A stretch of DNA of 64,000 nucleotides. It comes from Bacteroidia bacterium (lineage in GTDB: Bacteria; Bacteroidota; Bacteroidia; Chitinophagales; UBA2359). The DNA lies in NCBI GenBank assembly GCA_030427245.1, contig JAUHXA010000005.1, positions 62,001 through 126,000 of the forward strand, written 5' to 3'. A program made the translations under genes and the position numbers. The notes under the pieces were generated by a model. That model was given only the letters and a program-made list of their open reading frames with translations. It ran no database searches and was not told the DNA's origin. Shown here in pieces: positions 43,201 to 52,249 of this stretch. How positions within the stretch are numbered: position 1 is the stretch's first letter; every line of letters begins with the position of its first letter.

Positions 43201-43611
43201 TTACCGATGTCCTAAATATCCCTGCAAAATCAACACCGCACTTACCTCATCCAACAATTTTTTGTTTTGTCGTTTTTTCTTCCTCACACCACTTTGCACA
43301 AGTGATTGAGCAGCCATTTTAGAGGTAAAGCGTTCGTCTTCTCTGTCTACAGGAATCGTAGGATGATTTTTTTGCAGGTCTTCAATGAATTTGTCAACCG
43401 CCAAAGACATCGGTGATTCATTCGAATCTAAATGAATCGGATAGCCCACCACAAACTGCTCCACTTCTTCGGTCTTCAAATAGTCCTTCAAAAAATCGAA
43501 TATGTTTTTGGTATCCACTGCTGTCAATCCCGTAGCAATAATTTGAAGCGGATCCGTTACTGCAATGCCTGTCCGTTTCATACCATAATCAATTGCCATT
43601 ATTCTTGCCAC
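43201..43611 (-). CDS. ruvX: RuvX/YqgF family RNase H-like nuclease
   Basis: A 136-residue RNase H-fold protein. The first strand MAIDYGMKRTGIAVTD holds the conserved Asp8; VVGYPIHLDSNES, DERFTSKMA and the C-terminal LLDEVSAVLILQGYL complete the YqgF signature, with the second and third acidic residues. In E. coli the homologue takes part in pre-16S rRNA 5' processing, and it was earlier called a putative Holliday junction resolvase. It precedes def on the same strand. A TATCTTTG -7-like element on the minus strand at 43673-43680 lies 62 bases upstream. Confidence 0.95.
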   Translation of the reverse strand: MARIMAIDYGMKRTGIAVTDPLQIIATGLTAVDTKNIFDFLKDYLKTEEVEQFVVGYPIHLDSNESPMSLAVDKFIEDLQKNHPTIPVDREDERFTSKMAAQSLVQSGVRKKKRQNKKLLDEVSAVLILQGYLGHR

Positions 43612-43762
43612 AGTCTTTCAGTTAATGATGAGTATTTTGTTGTCTATTTTCGTGCTTTGTTGCCCTGCCCCGCAAAGATAGCAAACTTAGTCATGGCTTA
43701 CAGCTTTCCTGAATACAAAAAGAAACAGGTCAGCAAATGAAGCGAGAGAATTGCAGCAGAAT

Positions 43763-44392
43763 TCAAAAAGGAATGTCATCATCCATATTCCCATCTTCTT
43801 CTGTCCAATTAGAGGGACTATCGTACTCCATTCTTTTTTGTAAGTATTCCATCTCGGATAATTGCCGTACAAAAAGCTCATTTTGAGGCACAATGGGCGG
43901 TTTGATGGTTTGTTTAAACTCCTCTTTTTCTGCCTCCTCCAAAAAATCGATACAAGTACAATATGCGACTCCCCACGGACATTGTTTCCACTCGTAGTCA
44001 CAAAATTCAATGGTAATCATCCCAAAATCCATCATCATGACCTCTTTTTCCAACACGTTTACAAATGTTTGGTAAGCCATCACAACGGGGATTACATCGG
44101 GTAGAGCGGCTCGAAGATGAAAAGAAAACATCAGCCTATCCATAGCATTTGAGATTTGATTCATTTGTTCAAAACTCAATCTTTCGGGGGGTGGAAATTG
44201 AATTTTTGACAAACCACAATGCTCACCAAAATGAACCTCCCCTTCACCAGAAACATATCGCTCAATCTCCTCAAATTCAGCTTCCATATCCATATCATCG
44301 TCGTCTGATTGCTTAGAGGGTTGCTTTTGGGCGGTTTGCCATTTTATGATTTCTTCAATATCTTCGATAAGTTGGTCTACATATCTTTGCAT
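43763..44392 (-). CDS. Acidic hypothetical protein
   Basis: The ATG at 44392 (MQRYVDQLIEDIEEIIKWQT) is chosen; the longer frame begins with a TTG. The 209-residue product is soluble and acidic, with an Asp run (SDDDDMDME) after the first helix and an acidic C-terminus (NWTEEDGNMDDDIPF). The centre has several aromatic and cysteine residues (ITIEFCDYEWKQCPWGVAYCTCIDF) and helices such as FEQMNQISNAMDRLMFSFHL. I recognise no family. The tail pattern DDDIPF is seen on SSB proteins, where it recruits DNA repair partners; the resemblance may be chance. Function unknown. Confidence 0.75.
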   Translation of the reverse strand: MQRYVDQLIEDIEEIIKWQTAQKQPSKQSDDDDMDMEAEFEEIERYVSGEGEVHFGEHCGLSKIQFPPPERLSFEQMNQISNAMDRLMFSFHLRAALPDVIPVVMAYQTFVNVLEKEVMMMDFGMITIEFCDYEWKQCPWGVAYCTCIDFLEEAEKEEFKQTIKPPIVPQNELFVRQLSEMEYLQKRMEYDSPSNWTEEDGNMDDDIPF

Positions 44393-44507
44393 GGTAGTTG
44401 GTTTTAGGACTTCCAAAATTCATCCTTCAAAGATAAAAGATTAAGATTGTTATCAAGCTCTTTCAAAAGTGAAATTTCAGAAACATCTGCTCTCACTCCT
44501 AAGGTTT

Positions 44508-45311
44508 TTACCAATCAACCCTCCACTGCATTCCCGTTGCATCCACAAAACTGACAATTCCATATTCTTTGTTGTAGTAGATTTTGGTGTAGAATCCCTT
44601 CAAATCTTCTTCGTGTGTATAGACTTCAAAAAAGGTTTTGTCGAGGATTTCGATTTCGGGGAGGTATTGGTATTCGTAAGGAAAAGGTTTGGTGAGGTTT
44701 ATCCAATCTGCAGGAAATCTATAACTCCTATTTTCGATATTATTATGAGGAATATCTAAAGGAGAGGATATTTCGGTTCGCTCTAAATAATTATAGATAT
44801 CCATCCTTGAACCCAATTTTGGCGTATCTGATAATATATCTTCAAAAGAGGGCCAAATATTCAAAACGATAGATTGTTCTGATAAAGAAGATTTTAGGTA
44901 AACTCTTGCCATCTCAAAATAGTGGTAATAAGTTGTTTTTTTATCAGGTTGATTTTCACATGGAATACTCGTTGGAGCTTTCATTAAAACTGGACTTCTA
45001 TTCTCTATAGAAAGAAATATCCTCTCTCCAAGTTCATTTACATAAGGAAATTCCTTGTTCTCCTCACAACAATAGTTAGAAATCCACTCACAGGCTTTGT
45101 CAGATAATGGAAAATGCGTTTCTGCGAAAATTTTACCACAATACAGGTTTGTATCAAAGTTGGAATCATCATGTTCCATTGTAAAATTACCAGGAACAGT
45201 TCCATTAAAACATTTTCCTAATTCAAAAACAACTCTTTGAGGATTTTCTTCTTCTTTTTTACAAGAAACCAAAACCAACAAAAAAAGTGTAGAAAGCAGC
45301 AAGTATTTCAT
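44508..45311 (-). CDS. Hypothetical lipoprotein
   Basis: A 267-residue protein with a lipoprotein signal (FLLVLVSC, Cys17, followed by KKEEE). The mature part has several cysteines (YCGKIFAE, ACEWISNYCCEENK) and many aromatic residues, and ends with a beta-rich segment (FYTKIYYNKEYGIVSFVDATGMQWRVDW). It resembles lipoproteins of unknown role that are common in Bacteroidota. No catalytic motif was seen and its neighbours give no clue. It is divergent from purL. Confidence 0.8.
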   Translation of the reverse strand: MKYLLLSTLFLLVLVSCKKEEENPQRVVFELGKCFNGTVPGNFTMEHDDSNFDTNLYCGKIFAETHFPLSDKACEWISNYCCEENKEFPYVNELGERIFLSIENRSPVLMKAPTSIPCENQPDKKTTYYHYFEMARVYLKSSLSEQSIVLNIWPSFEDILSDTPKLGSRMDIYNYLERTEISSPLDIPHNNIENRSYRFPADWINLTKPFPYEYQYLPEIEILDKTFFEVYTHEEDLKGFYTKIYYNKEYGIVSFVDATGMQWRVDW

Positions 45312-45427
45312 AGATGTGTGTTTAAGGAAAAATCATAAGCTTCAAAAATACTTTAATTAATCCATAACACAAAACAAAAATATACAAATCGCCTCAAAAA
45401 TATTCCTTCAAAACCAAACACTTAACT

Positions 45428-45483
45428 TTTGCAGCTTCAATTCCAAAAACAAACTCCTATCTTTGCGGCTTCAATTCCGAAAA
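45428..45483 (+). promoter_or_regulatory. Direct repeats with a -7-like element upstream of purL
   Basis: TTTGCAGCTTCAATTCCAAAA (45428) and TTTGCGGCTTCAATTCCGAAA (45462) are 34 bases apart and differ at two positions. The second is entered through TATCTTTG (45458-45465), a good Bacteroidota -7 element. This could be the purL promoter with a duplicated operator, or a duplicated promoter. Confidence 0.4.
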
Positions 45484-45488
45484 GCATA

Positions 45489-45605
45489 AAATTACTGAGA
45501 GGGTAAGGTGTAATCTTCGGAAGAATGGAGAAGGTGACATCTTACACTCGGATTAGAGATTACACCTTTTCGATTCCTCAAAGACTTGTTCCGTAGGAAT
45601 CTCAC
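45489..45605. repeat. REP-like palindromic element related to those around the transposase
   Basis: AGGTGTAATCTTCGGAAGAATG resembles the left end of the transposase-linked repeats (AGGTGACATCTCCGAAAGAATG). Within it GGTGTAATC and GATTACACC are inverted copies, and GGTGACATC also occurs. It lies in the purL leader. Confidence 0.6.
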
Positions 45606-45642
45606 CTCTAATCCTTATCGAACTCCAAAACCAAGCAACATA

Positions 45643-48600
45643 ATGAGCTATCAATTTATACAACTCACCCTTCAATCCCACATACGAGACACCAAAGGCG
45701 AACACGTCCAAAAAAATGCCGAAGACTTTTTGGGCATAGATACAGGGACGGTCAAAAGCAGCAAAGTCTTTGCAGTGGATTATCCAATGGATGCACAGGC
45801 ATTGCAGGATTTTGCAGAAAAGTGTCTGACCGATGAAATCATGAACGAAACCTACATTCAGCAATTGTGGAATGGAGAAGGATTTCAGTCCTATATTGCA
45901 GTCGCCAAATTGCCAGGCGTAACCGACGATGAAGGTACTTCTGCCCAAAAAGCCTTGGTCGACTTCCGCAATTTGGATTTGGATGTCAACACCCAACACA
46001 TTTACAGTCAAGATATTTACTACTTCAAAAAAGCCCTTTCCCTTGAAGAACTGCAAACCATTGCAGCCGATTTTTTGGGCAACAAACTCATCAATCATTT
46101 CCAATACGGCAGTCTTGCAGCAGGGCAAGGTTTTTTGCAGCCCAAAGATTTGTACGTTCCCAAAGTACAGATTGCAGTCGATTCTACCACGAATACCATT
46201 GACTTGGATTTGTCAGACGATGAGTTGGTAGATTTGTCCAAGCGCATGGTTTTGGCTTTGAATTTGGAAGAAATGAAAGCCATTCAAGACCACTACAATG
46301 TACCCAAAACACAAGCGATTCGCAAAGAATTGGGCTTACCGATGCAGCCAACGGATTGTGAATTGGAAGTATTGGCACAAACGTGGAGCGAGCACTGTAA
46401 ACACAAGGAATTCAATGCCGTAATCGAATACACCAACCACGAAACTGGCGAAACGAAAACCATCAAATCCCTCTTCAAAACCTTCATCAAAGGCGCAACC
46501 GACAAAGTAGCCGAAAGTTTGGCAGCGAACAACAACGATTGGTTGGTCAAGGTTTTTACGGACAATGCAGGAGTCGTAAAAGTCAATGAAGATACCCATT
46601 TTGTCTTTAAAGTCGAAACCCACAATTCACCTTCTGCGCTCGACCCTTATGGTGGGGCGATTACAGGAATTTTGGGCAATAACCGTGACCCATTGGGTAC
46701 AGGTGTTGGAGGCGCAAAATTGCTGTTTAATACCAATGTTTTGTGTTTTGGTTCTCCCAATTTTGATGGCAAATTATTGACGGGACAATTGCATCCCAAA
46801 CGCATTTTTGCAGGCGTGCGAAACGGCATTGAAGATGGCGGCAACAAATCGGGCGTGCCTACGGTCAATGGTTCAATTGTTTTTGACGACCGCTATCGAG
46901 GCAAACCTTTGGTCTATTGTGGAACGGGCGCATTGATGCCACCTCAATACAATGGCAAAAACAGTTGGGAAAAACCGATTGACGCAGGAGATAGAATTTT
47001 GGTCATTGGAGGTCGAGTCGGCAAAGACGGGATTCACGGAGCGACTTTTTCGTCCGTAGAAATTGACGAACATTCACCCATGTCAGCCGTCCAAATTGGC
47101 AGTCCGATTACCCAAAAACTGGCTTCCGACTTTTTGGAACGAGCTTGTCAAGCGGGTTTGGTGAAATGCTCAACAGACAATGGCGCAGGCGGATTGTCTT
47201 CTTCGGTTGGTGAAATGGCAGACCTTTGTGGAGGTGCAGTTGTGGAGCTGGACAAAGTACCATTGAAGTATTCGGGTTTGAAGCCCTGGGAGATTTTTGT
47301 GTCTGAGTCTCAGGAGCGTATGAGTTTGGTGGTTGAGCCAAAAGATTTGGAGGCGATACACCAAATGGCGCAGGAAATGGAAGTCGAAATGACCGACATC
47401 GGTTATTTTACCAAAGATGGCTATCTCGAAGTGCGCTACAAGGACGAAAAAGTTGCCTATCTCAATATGGAATTTTTGCATGATGGTGTGCCAATCAAAC
47501 AGTTGAAGGCAGAATGGAAAAAGCCCGATTTGTACGAGCCTTCAATCGCCATGAACATGATGGTTTCGAGTCCTTCAATGCCTCTCTACAACGATGTTTT
47601 GTTGGGATTGATGGGCAGCCTCAACATTTGCTCCCGTGAAAACGTGATTCGACAATACGACCACGAAGTAAAAGGCAAAACGGTTATCAAACCTTTGATG
47701 GGACGAAAGGGCAAAGCTCCGCAAGATGCGGCAGTGATGCGAATTGGTTTTGAGACTTTTGAAGGGGTGGCAGTCTCCAATGGGATTTTGCCGAGATATG
47801 GTGACATTGATGCCTACGAAATGTCGGCAGGTGCTTTTGACGAGGCGGTGCGACAAATCATTTCGGTGGGCGGTCAATTGCCGAACATGGGCGAAAACGA
47901 TGGCGTTTTTTGGTCAATTAACGATAATTTCTGTGTGCCTGATTCGGTCTATCACCCTGAAACCAACCCCGACGGCAAGGAAAAACTCGCCAAATTGGTG
48001 CAAATGTGTGAGGCATTGTATGATATGGCAACTTATTTCGACATTCCGCTGACTTCGGGCAAGGACAGCATGAAAAACGACTACAAAGGCGATGGCGTGA
48101 AAATCTCCATTCCTCCAACCATCCTATATTCGATGTCTGCAAAGGTGAACGACATCCGCAAAACGGTGACTTCGGACTTCAAACAAGCGGGCGATTTAGT
48201 CTATCAACTCGGCAAAACCTACAATGAACTGGGTGCGTCGGAGTTCTACAATTTATTTGACGAGTTGGGCGCAAACGTGCCGAAAGTGCGTAAAGAAGAT
48301 GCCAAACGTTTGTATGTGAAGGTGATGGAAGCGAATTACAAAGGCTTGATTGCGAGTAGTCACGATTTGTCGGACGGTGGTTTGGCAGTGGCTGTGGTGG
48401 AGTCTGCGTTTGGTGGGGATTTGGGGGTTCATTTAGAATTAGACGCTTTGAAGGACAATGATTTGGACTTGAATGCGATTTTGTTTTCGGAGTCTCATTC
48501 TCGTTTTGTGGTGTCGGTTGCGCCTGAACATCAAGCTGCTTTTGAAGGGATTTTTGGGACGGATGCTGCTTTGATTGGTGAGGTAAAAGCGGATAAACAG

Positions 48601-48690
48601 GTGGTGTTTGATTTTGGAGGAGAAAGATTGGTGAATTTGCCTGTGGAGGCTTTGGAGGAGGCTTGGAGTGGGGGATTGGTGGAGGTTTAG
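45643..48690 (+). CDS. purL: Phosphoribosylformylglycinamidine synthase, PurS-PurL fusion without glutaminase domain
   Basis: The ATG at 45643 (MSYQFIQLTLQSHIRDTKGE) is chosen; the longer frame reads through a repeat. The 1015-residue enzyme makes FGAM in purine synthesis step 4. Residues 1 to about 190 are PurS-like, then the PurL linker and catalytic halves: LAQTWSEHCKHKEF, VETHNSPSALDPYGGAITG, GGRVGKDGIHGATFSS, and the second half from MNMMVSSP with SSHDLSDGGLAVAV. It stops at the end of the second AIRS_C domain, so the PurQ-type glutaminase found at the end of long single-chain PurL is absent and must be encoded elsewhere. The 142 bases after the gene do not encode it. Confidence 0.95.
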   Translation: MSYQFIQLTLQSHIRDTKGEHVQKNAEDFLGIDTGTVKSSKVFAVDYPMDAQALQDFAEKCLTDEIMNETYIQQLWNGEGFQSYIAVAKLPGVTDDEGTSAQKALVDFRNLDLDVNTQHIYSQDIYYFKKALSLEELQTIAADFLGNKLINHFQYGSLAAGQGFLQPKDLYVPKVQIAVDSTTNTIDLDLSDDELVDLSKRMVLALNLEEMKAIQDHYNVPKTQAIRKELGLPMQPTDCELEVLAQTWSEHCKHKEFNAVIEYTNHETGETKTIKSLFKTFIKGATDKVAESLAANNNDWLVKVFTDNAGVVKVNEDTHFVFKVETHNSPSALDPYGGAITGILGNNRDPLGTGVGGAKLLFNTNVLCFGSPNFDGKLLTGQLHPKRIFAGVRNGIEDGGNKSGVPTVNGSIVFDDRYRGKPLVYCGTGALMPPQYNGKNSWEKPIDAGDRILVIGGRVGKDGIHGATFSSVEIDEHSPMSAVQIGSPITQKLASDFLERACQAGLVKCSTDNGAGGLSSSVGEMADLCGGAVVELDKVPLKYSGLKPWEIFVSESQERMSLVVEPKDLEAIHQMAQEMEVEMTDIGYFTKDGYLEVRYKDEKVAYLNMEFLHDGVPIKQLKAEWKKPDLYEPSIAMNMMVSSPSMPLYNDVLLGLMGSLNICSRENVIRQYDHEVKGKTVIKPLMGRKGKAPQDAAVMRIGFETFEGVAVSNGILPRYGDIDAYEMSAGAFDEAVRQIISVGGQLPNMGENDGVFWSINDNFCVPDSVYHPETNPDGKEKLAKLVQMCEALYDMATYFDIPLTSGKDSMKNDYKGDGVKISIPPTILYSMSAKVNDIRKTVTSDFKQAGDLVYQLGKTYNELGASEFYNLFDELGANVPKVRKEDAKRLYVKVMEANYKGLIASSHDLSDGGLAVAVVESAFGGDLGVHLELDALKDNDLDLNAILFSESHSRFVVSVAPEHQAAFEGIFGTDAALIGEVKADKQVVFDFGGERLVNLPVEALEEAWSGGLVEV

Positions 48691-48714
48691 TTTCGTCACC
48701 GCTTCAAACGAAGG

Positions 48715-48800
48715 AAACTTTGTCAACGGTCGGAGACCTTGACAACAGTTGAATGGATTGAGAGGACAACCGTTGCCAAAGTTTTCAACTGTTGGCAAGG
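48715..48800. repeat. Interleaved inverted repeats after purL
   Basis: Segment A (48715-48730, AAACTTTGTCAACGGT) pairs with A' (48769-48784) at 15 of 16 positions; segment B (48737-48753, CCTTGACAACAGTTGAA) pairs with B' (48784-48800) at 16 of 17. The order is A-B-A'-B', so both stems cannot form as simple nested hairpins. Confidence 0.75.
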
Positions 48801-48832
48801 CTTTAAAAAACACCAAAAAACACAAATAAAAA

Positions 48833-49285
48833 ATGACCTACCACCTAGCACAAATCAACATCGCAGAAGCACTTGCACCCTTAGACAGCGAAGTGATGTC
48901 GGGTTTTGTGAATGGCTTAGACCGCATCAACTCTTTGGCAGAAGCAAGTGAAGGATTTGTTTGGCGATTGAAGGAAGATTCGGGCAATGCAACAGATATA
49001 CAGGCTTTTGACAATCCTTTGATTATTGTCAATCTATCGCTTTGGGAAGATTTGGAGAGTTTGAAAGCATTTACCTTTCAATCCGCACACGTTGAGTTTT
49101 TGAGAAATCGCAGACAGTGGTTCAAAAAAATGGACACACCTCCTTATGTCCTTTGGTGGATTCCTGCAGGTACTGTTCCGAGTGTGGAGGATGGTAAAAA
49201 TGCATTGCAGCAATTGGCAGAAAATGGGGCTACGGAAATGGCTTTTGATTTTAAGAAGTGGTTTGATATGCCGAGTAAAAATTAG
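48833..49285 (+). CDS. DUF3291 protein
   Basis: A 150-residue soluble protein of the DUF3291 family, with a dimeric alpha-beta barrel-like fold. The family pattern is clear: YHLAQINIAEALAPLDSE at the start, GFVWRLKED, ... LIIVNLSLWEDLESLKAF and HVEFLRNRRQWFKKM, then PPYVLWWIPAGTVPSVEDG. Related proteins include antibiotic monooxygenase-like members, but no cofactor or catalytic residue has been assigned that I know of. It follows purL at 142 bases, with an unusual repeat between, so co-transcription is uncertain. Function unknown. Confidence 0.85.
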   Translation: MTYHLAQINIAEALAPLDSEVMSGFVNGLDRINSLAEASEGFVWRLKEDSGNATDIQAFDNPLIIVNLSLWEDLESLKAFTFQSAHVEFLRNRRQWFKKMDTPPYVLWWIPAGTVPSVEDGKNALQQLAENGATEMAFDFKKWFDMPSKN

Positions 49286-49362
49286 TGTCTACCAATAAAT
49301 AAAAATGCCCTATCGTTAGAAAAACGCAACGACATTTAAGAGATATTTGAAAGTAAAGACTC

Positions 49363-50484
49363 CTAACTTTTTTTGTTACTGTTCTTAGGCTTCGCAGATG
49401 CAACAGGAAGTTGTGTCCAATCCAATAATATCAAATAGTGAGCATCGTATTTTTCTCCTTCATCTGTCTGAACCATGTGTGCGCCTGAACTGTGATACAA
49501 GCCGAAAAAATGTTCACCATGAAAGGCGACAGAGTATCGGCTGCCATCAAAATCTTCGGGAACTCTTGCTGCCCAAGTATCACCATATCGCTCAATGAAT
49601 TTCTCTACATCGCTCTCTTTAAAACCTTTTTGTTTGAGGTAGCGATTCAATACATCTCTTACAGCATCTCCATGACAAGAACAGGCGACTACATCGGTCT
49701 TCATAAAAGTGCCATCTTCAGCTTTGTAAGGAAGTGAAATAACAAGAGAATCGCTTTTGGATTTGACATTCTCCAAATTTTCCTTGGACTCCAGTTCCAA
49801 TGTTTGGTCTTTTTGGAGTTGGGTAAAAGAAGAGAACAACAATTCCAATTCAGCCAGTTGACTTTTAGGGGCATATTGCCCTGCAACGGGTTTAAATTTT
49901 CTATTTTTTATGTTTGTTTTGTATCTATTGGAAGTTGTATCCACATAGTGTAAAATCTCATCAATGGGTAGGGCTACATTTCCGCTTCCTCCAAAACCTA
50001 TATCCTTCACGAGGTTTTGTACAGAAGCTATGTTGGTGTAAAAATAATCACCTGCAAAAACGCCGATAATCTCCCCAAATGATTCATCTCCGATTTTGTA
50101 GTCATTAATTGGGGTCAGATAGGTTAGTTTGGCTTTCTCAGTAAAGGGGGCAATGCTGATGGTTGATTCCCCTACTGCTTTGCCATCTTTCATGCGCTTT
50201 ATTTTCTTCTTTTTGTATTTGGTAACATCTATATTGGACTCTTTGCTTATTTGAACATTTCGAAACAACCTCATCAACTGCTCATTTTCCCTTACTTCCT
50301 TTCCTATCAGTTCGTAGTCTTTAGGGTAATTATCGTAGTTGGGTAGTTCATACAGTTTTTTGGCGATTTCGTTTTGTTCAGGTGTATTTCTTTCTGTATT
50401 GAAGTATTGAAAAAGGGTTCCAACTCCAATTGTTAGTATCAAAATGCCTGCAATGAGAGGAGTTCTAATTTGTTCGTATTTCAT
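49363..50484 (-). CDS. Membrane-anchored hypothetical protein
   Basis: The ATG at 50484 (MKYEQIRTPLIAGILIL) is preferred; the frame also has a start at 50511. One N-terminal transmembrane segment (LIAGILILTIGVGTLFQYF, about residues 9-27) anchors a 345-residue soluble part, probably periplasmic. That part has a Lys-rich stretch (TKYKKKKIKRMKDGK), then a mixed domain with DVVACSCHGDAVRDVLNRYL and FHGEHFFGLYHSSGAHMV near the end. Those Cys/His residues might bind metal or form a disulphide. I recognise no family. It ends 78 bases from the convergent DUF3291 gene. Function unknown. Confidence 0.75.
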   Translation of the reverse strand: MKYEQIRTPLIAGILILTIGVGTLFQYFNTERNTPEQNEIAKKLYELPNYDNYPKDYELIGKEVRENEQLMRLFRNVQISKESNIDVTKYKKKKIKRMKDGKAVGESTISIAPFTEKAKLTYLTPINDYKIGDESFGEIIGVFAGDYFYTNIASVQNLVKDIGFGGSGNVALPIDEILHYVDTTSNRYKTNIKNRKFKPVAGQYAPKSQLAELELLFSSFTQLQKDQTLELESKENLENVKSKSDSLVISLPYKAEDGTFMKTDVVACSCHGDAVRDVLNRYLKQKGFKESDVEKFIERYGDTWAARVPEDFDGSRYSVAFHGEHFFGLYHSSGAHMVQTDEGEKYDAHYLILLDWTQLPVASAKPKNSNKKS

Positions 50485-50646
50485 AGAGGTGAAGTAGCTT
50501 TTAAAAGTCAAAGAATTGTTTTCACGCTCCCAAATTGCAGTAATTCGTCCTCTAATGCAATGATGTAAAATGGTATAACTGGTGATTTTACTCAGTTTTC
50601 TTTATTTTGAAAATGGAAAAAAGCACTGCTGCAATTAGTTCCCGTA

Positions 50647-52221
50647 TCACTTCACCTTCTTCGCCTTTCCATTCCTCAATCGCACAGTGATAACTTTACT
50701 TTCACTACTTTCGCTGTGTTGCCGATTCACCGCAGTCACCATATACGTATAAGTTCGGTTATCATAAGTGGTCAAGTCCTCAAACAGCATTTTTTTGTGC
50801 GTCTTGCCAAAGGGAGTCAAAGCCAAGATGTGTTTGCCGTCCTTGGAGTTGGGTTTGCGTTTGCCGTCCACCCGATAAACCACAAAATAATAGGGGAGAG
50901 GCTCTTTCTTTTTCACCTTGTATTTCCACGACAATTCCACCGAATTTTGACCACTGCCTTTGATTTTTTTCAAGTTGGGCTGTTTGGGTTGTCGAATGTT
51001 GAGGTAAGCCATTTCGGGAATGAGGGTTGGGTGATTGTAGTAGTAGCGACTCAAAGAATCTGCCACCCCCAAAGGATTGTTCAACAGAGGTTTGGAGCTG
51101 AAGTGAATACTGCCTTTGCTCATGACGGATTGACGGCTTAGACGAATTTGTTTGGGGATTTGATTTGCCTCCATCCAGTTGGTGTCAAAATTATCGTTCA
51201 CCTTGTAGACCCCATGACCGATGTACAAATGTCGGCTGTGGGTTCTGAATCGCCACCAGTTCAAGAGTTTTTCATAATCAGCAGGCGCATATCCAATACT
51301 CCAATACAATTGGGGTGCAACATAATCAATCCAACCCTTTTCCAGCCAACCCAAAATATCTGCATACAAATCATCGTAGCTCGTATGTCCTGCTCTTGTA
51401 TCCGAGCCTGCGGGGTCCACATCTTTGTTGCGCCAGACTCCAAATGGACTGATACCAAATTTGACATGTGGTTTGAGGGCTTTAATTTGTTTGGATAATT
51501 GGGCAATCAACAAATCCACATTGTTGCGTCGCCAATCGGCTATATCAGGGAATTTCGATCCAAAACGGTCGTATTCCCTTTGGTCCGGAAAATCTATACC
51601 ATCTTGTTTGTAGGGGTAAAAATAATCGTCAAAGTGAATGGCATCTACATCATAGTTTTTCACTACTTCGCCTACTACAGCCCCAATGTGTTGTCGAACC
51701 TGCGCCAATGCAGGATTGAGGTAGTAGCGTCCGCCATATTCGACACACCAATCTGGATGTTGCTTCAAAATATGATTTGAAGCCAATTGACTCTTATCCA
51801 AATTCATAGACAAACGGTAAGGGTTCATCCAAGCGTGGAATTCCATATTGCGTTTGTGTGCTTCTTCGATCATGAACTTCAAAGGGTCGTAGTTGGGGTA
51901 AGGAGGTTTCCCCTGTTTGCCCGTCAAATATTCCGACCAAGGAACTAATTTGGAGGGGTAAAAAGCGTCTCCCGTAGGGCGAATTTGAACAATCACCGCA
52001 TTCAAGCCCATTCGCTGATGTTGATCCAAAAGCGAAATCCATTCTGCTTTTTGGTAAGCAGTACTCATGCCCTTCCTTGAAGGAAAATCAATATTCGTGA
52101 CAGTCGCTACCCACACCGCTCTAAATTCTCGCTTTGGAGCAGTTTGATTGGTTTGAGCTTGAAGAGAAAGAGAACAAACAACAAGAAAAAATAAAATCTG
52201 TATATACCTTTGAGCTTTCAT
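50647..52221 (-). CDS. GHL10-type glycoside hydrolase-like protein
   Basis: The ATG at 52221 begins a good signal peptide (IQILFFLVVCSLSLQAQ); the frame extends further but overlaps the next gene. The 524-residue product opens with REFRAVWVATVTNIDFPSRKG, the signature of GHL10 (formerly DUF187), and has NAVIVQIRPTGDAFYPSKL and VDAIHFDDYFYPY, which belong to the TIM barrel of that group. A fibronectin type III-like domain follows from about residue 410 (VELSWKYKVKKKEPLPYYFVVY). Some relatives act on peptidoglycan or other glycans in the periplasm; the substrate here is unknown. Confidence 0.9.
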   Translation of the reverse strand: MKAQRYIQILFFLVVCSLSLQAQTNQTAPKREFRAVWVATVTNIDFPSRKGMSTAYQKAEWISLLDQHQRMGLNAVIVQIRPTGDAFYPSKLVPWSEYLTGKQGKPPYPNYDPLKFMIEEAHKRNMEFHAWMNPYRLSMNLDKSQLASNHILKQHPDWCVEYGGRYYLNPALAQVRQHIGAVVGEVVKNYDVDAIHFDDYFYPYKQDGIDFPDQREYDRFGSKFPDIADWRRNNVDLLIAQLSKQIKALKPHVKFGISPFGVWRNKDVDPAGSDTRAGHTSYDDLYADILGWLEKGWIDYVAPQLYWSIGYAPADYEKLLNWWRFRTHSRHLYIGHGVYKVNDNFDTNWMEANQIPKQIRLSRQSVMSKGSIHFSSKPLLNNPLGVADSLSRYYYNHPTLIPEMAYLNIRQPKQPNLKKIKGSGQNSVELSWKYKVKKKEPLPYYFVVYRVDGKRKPNSKDGKHILALTPFGKTHKKMLFEDLTTYDNRTYTYMVTAVNRQHSESSESKVITVRLRNGKAKKVK

Positions 52222-52249
52222 AGCCGAAAGATAATGATTTTTTTTTACC

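Noticed and set aside
45553-46128. 191-codon minus-strand frame
   Set aside because: It lies within purL on the other strand; purL is certain.
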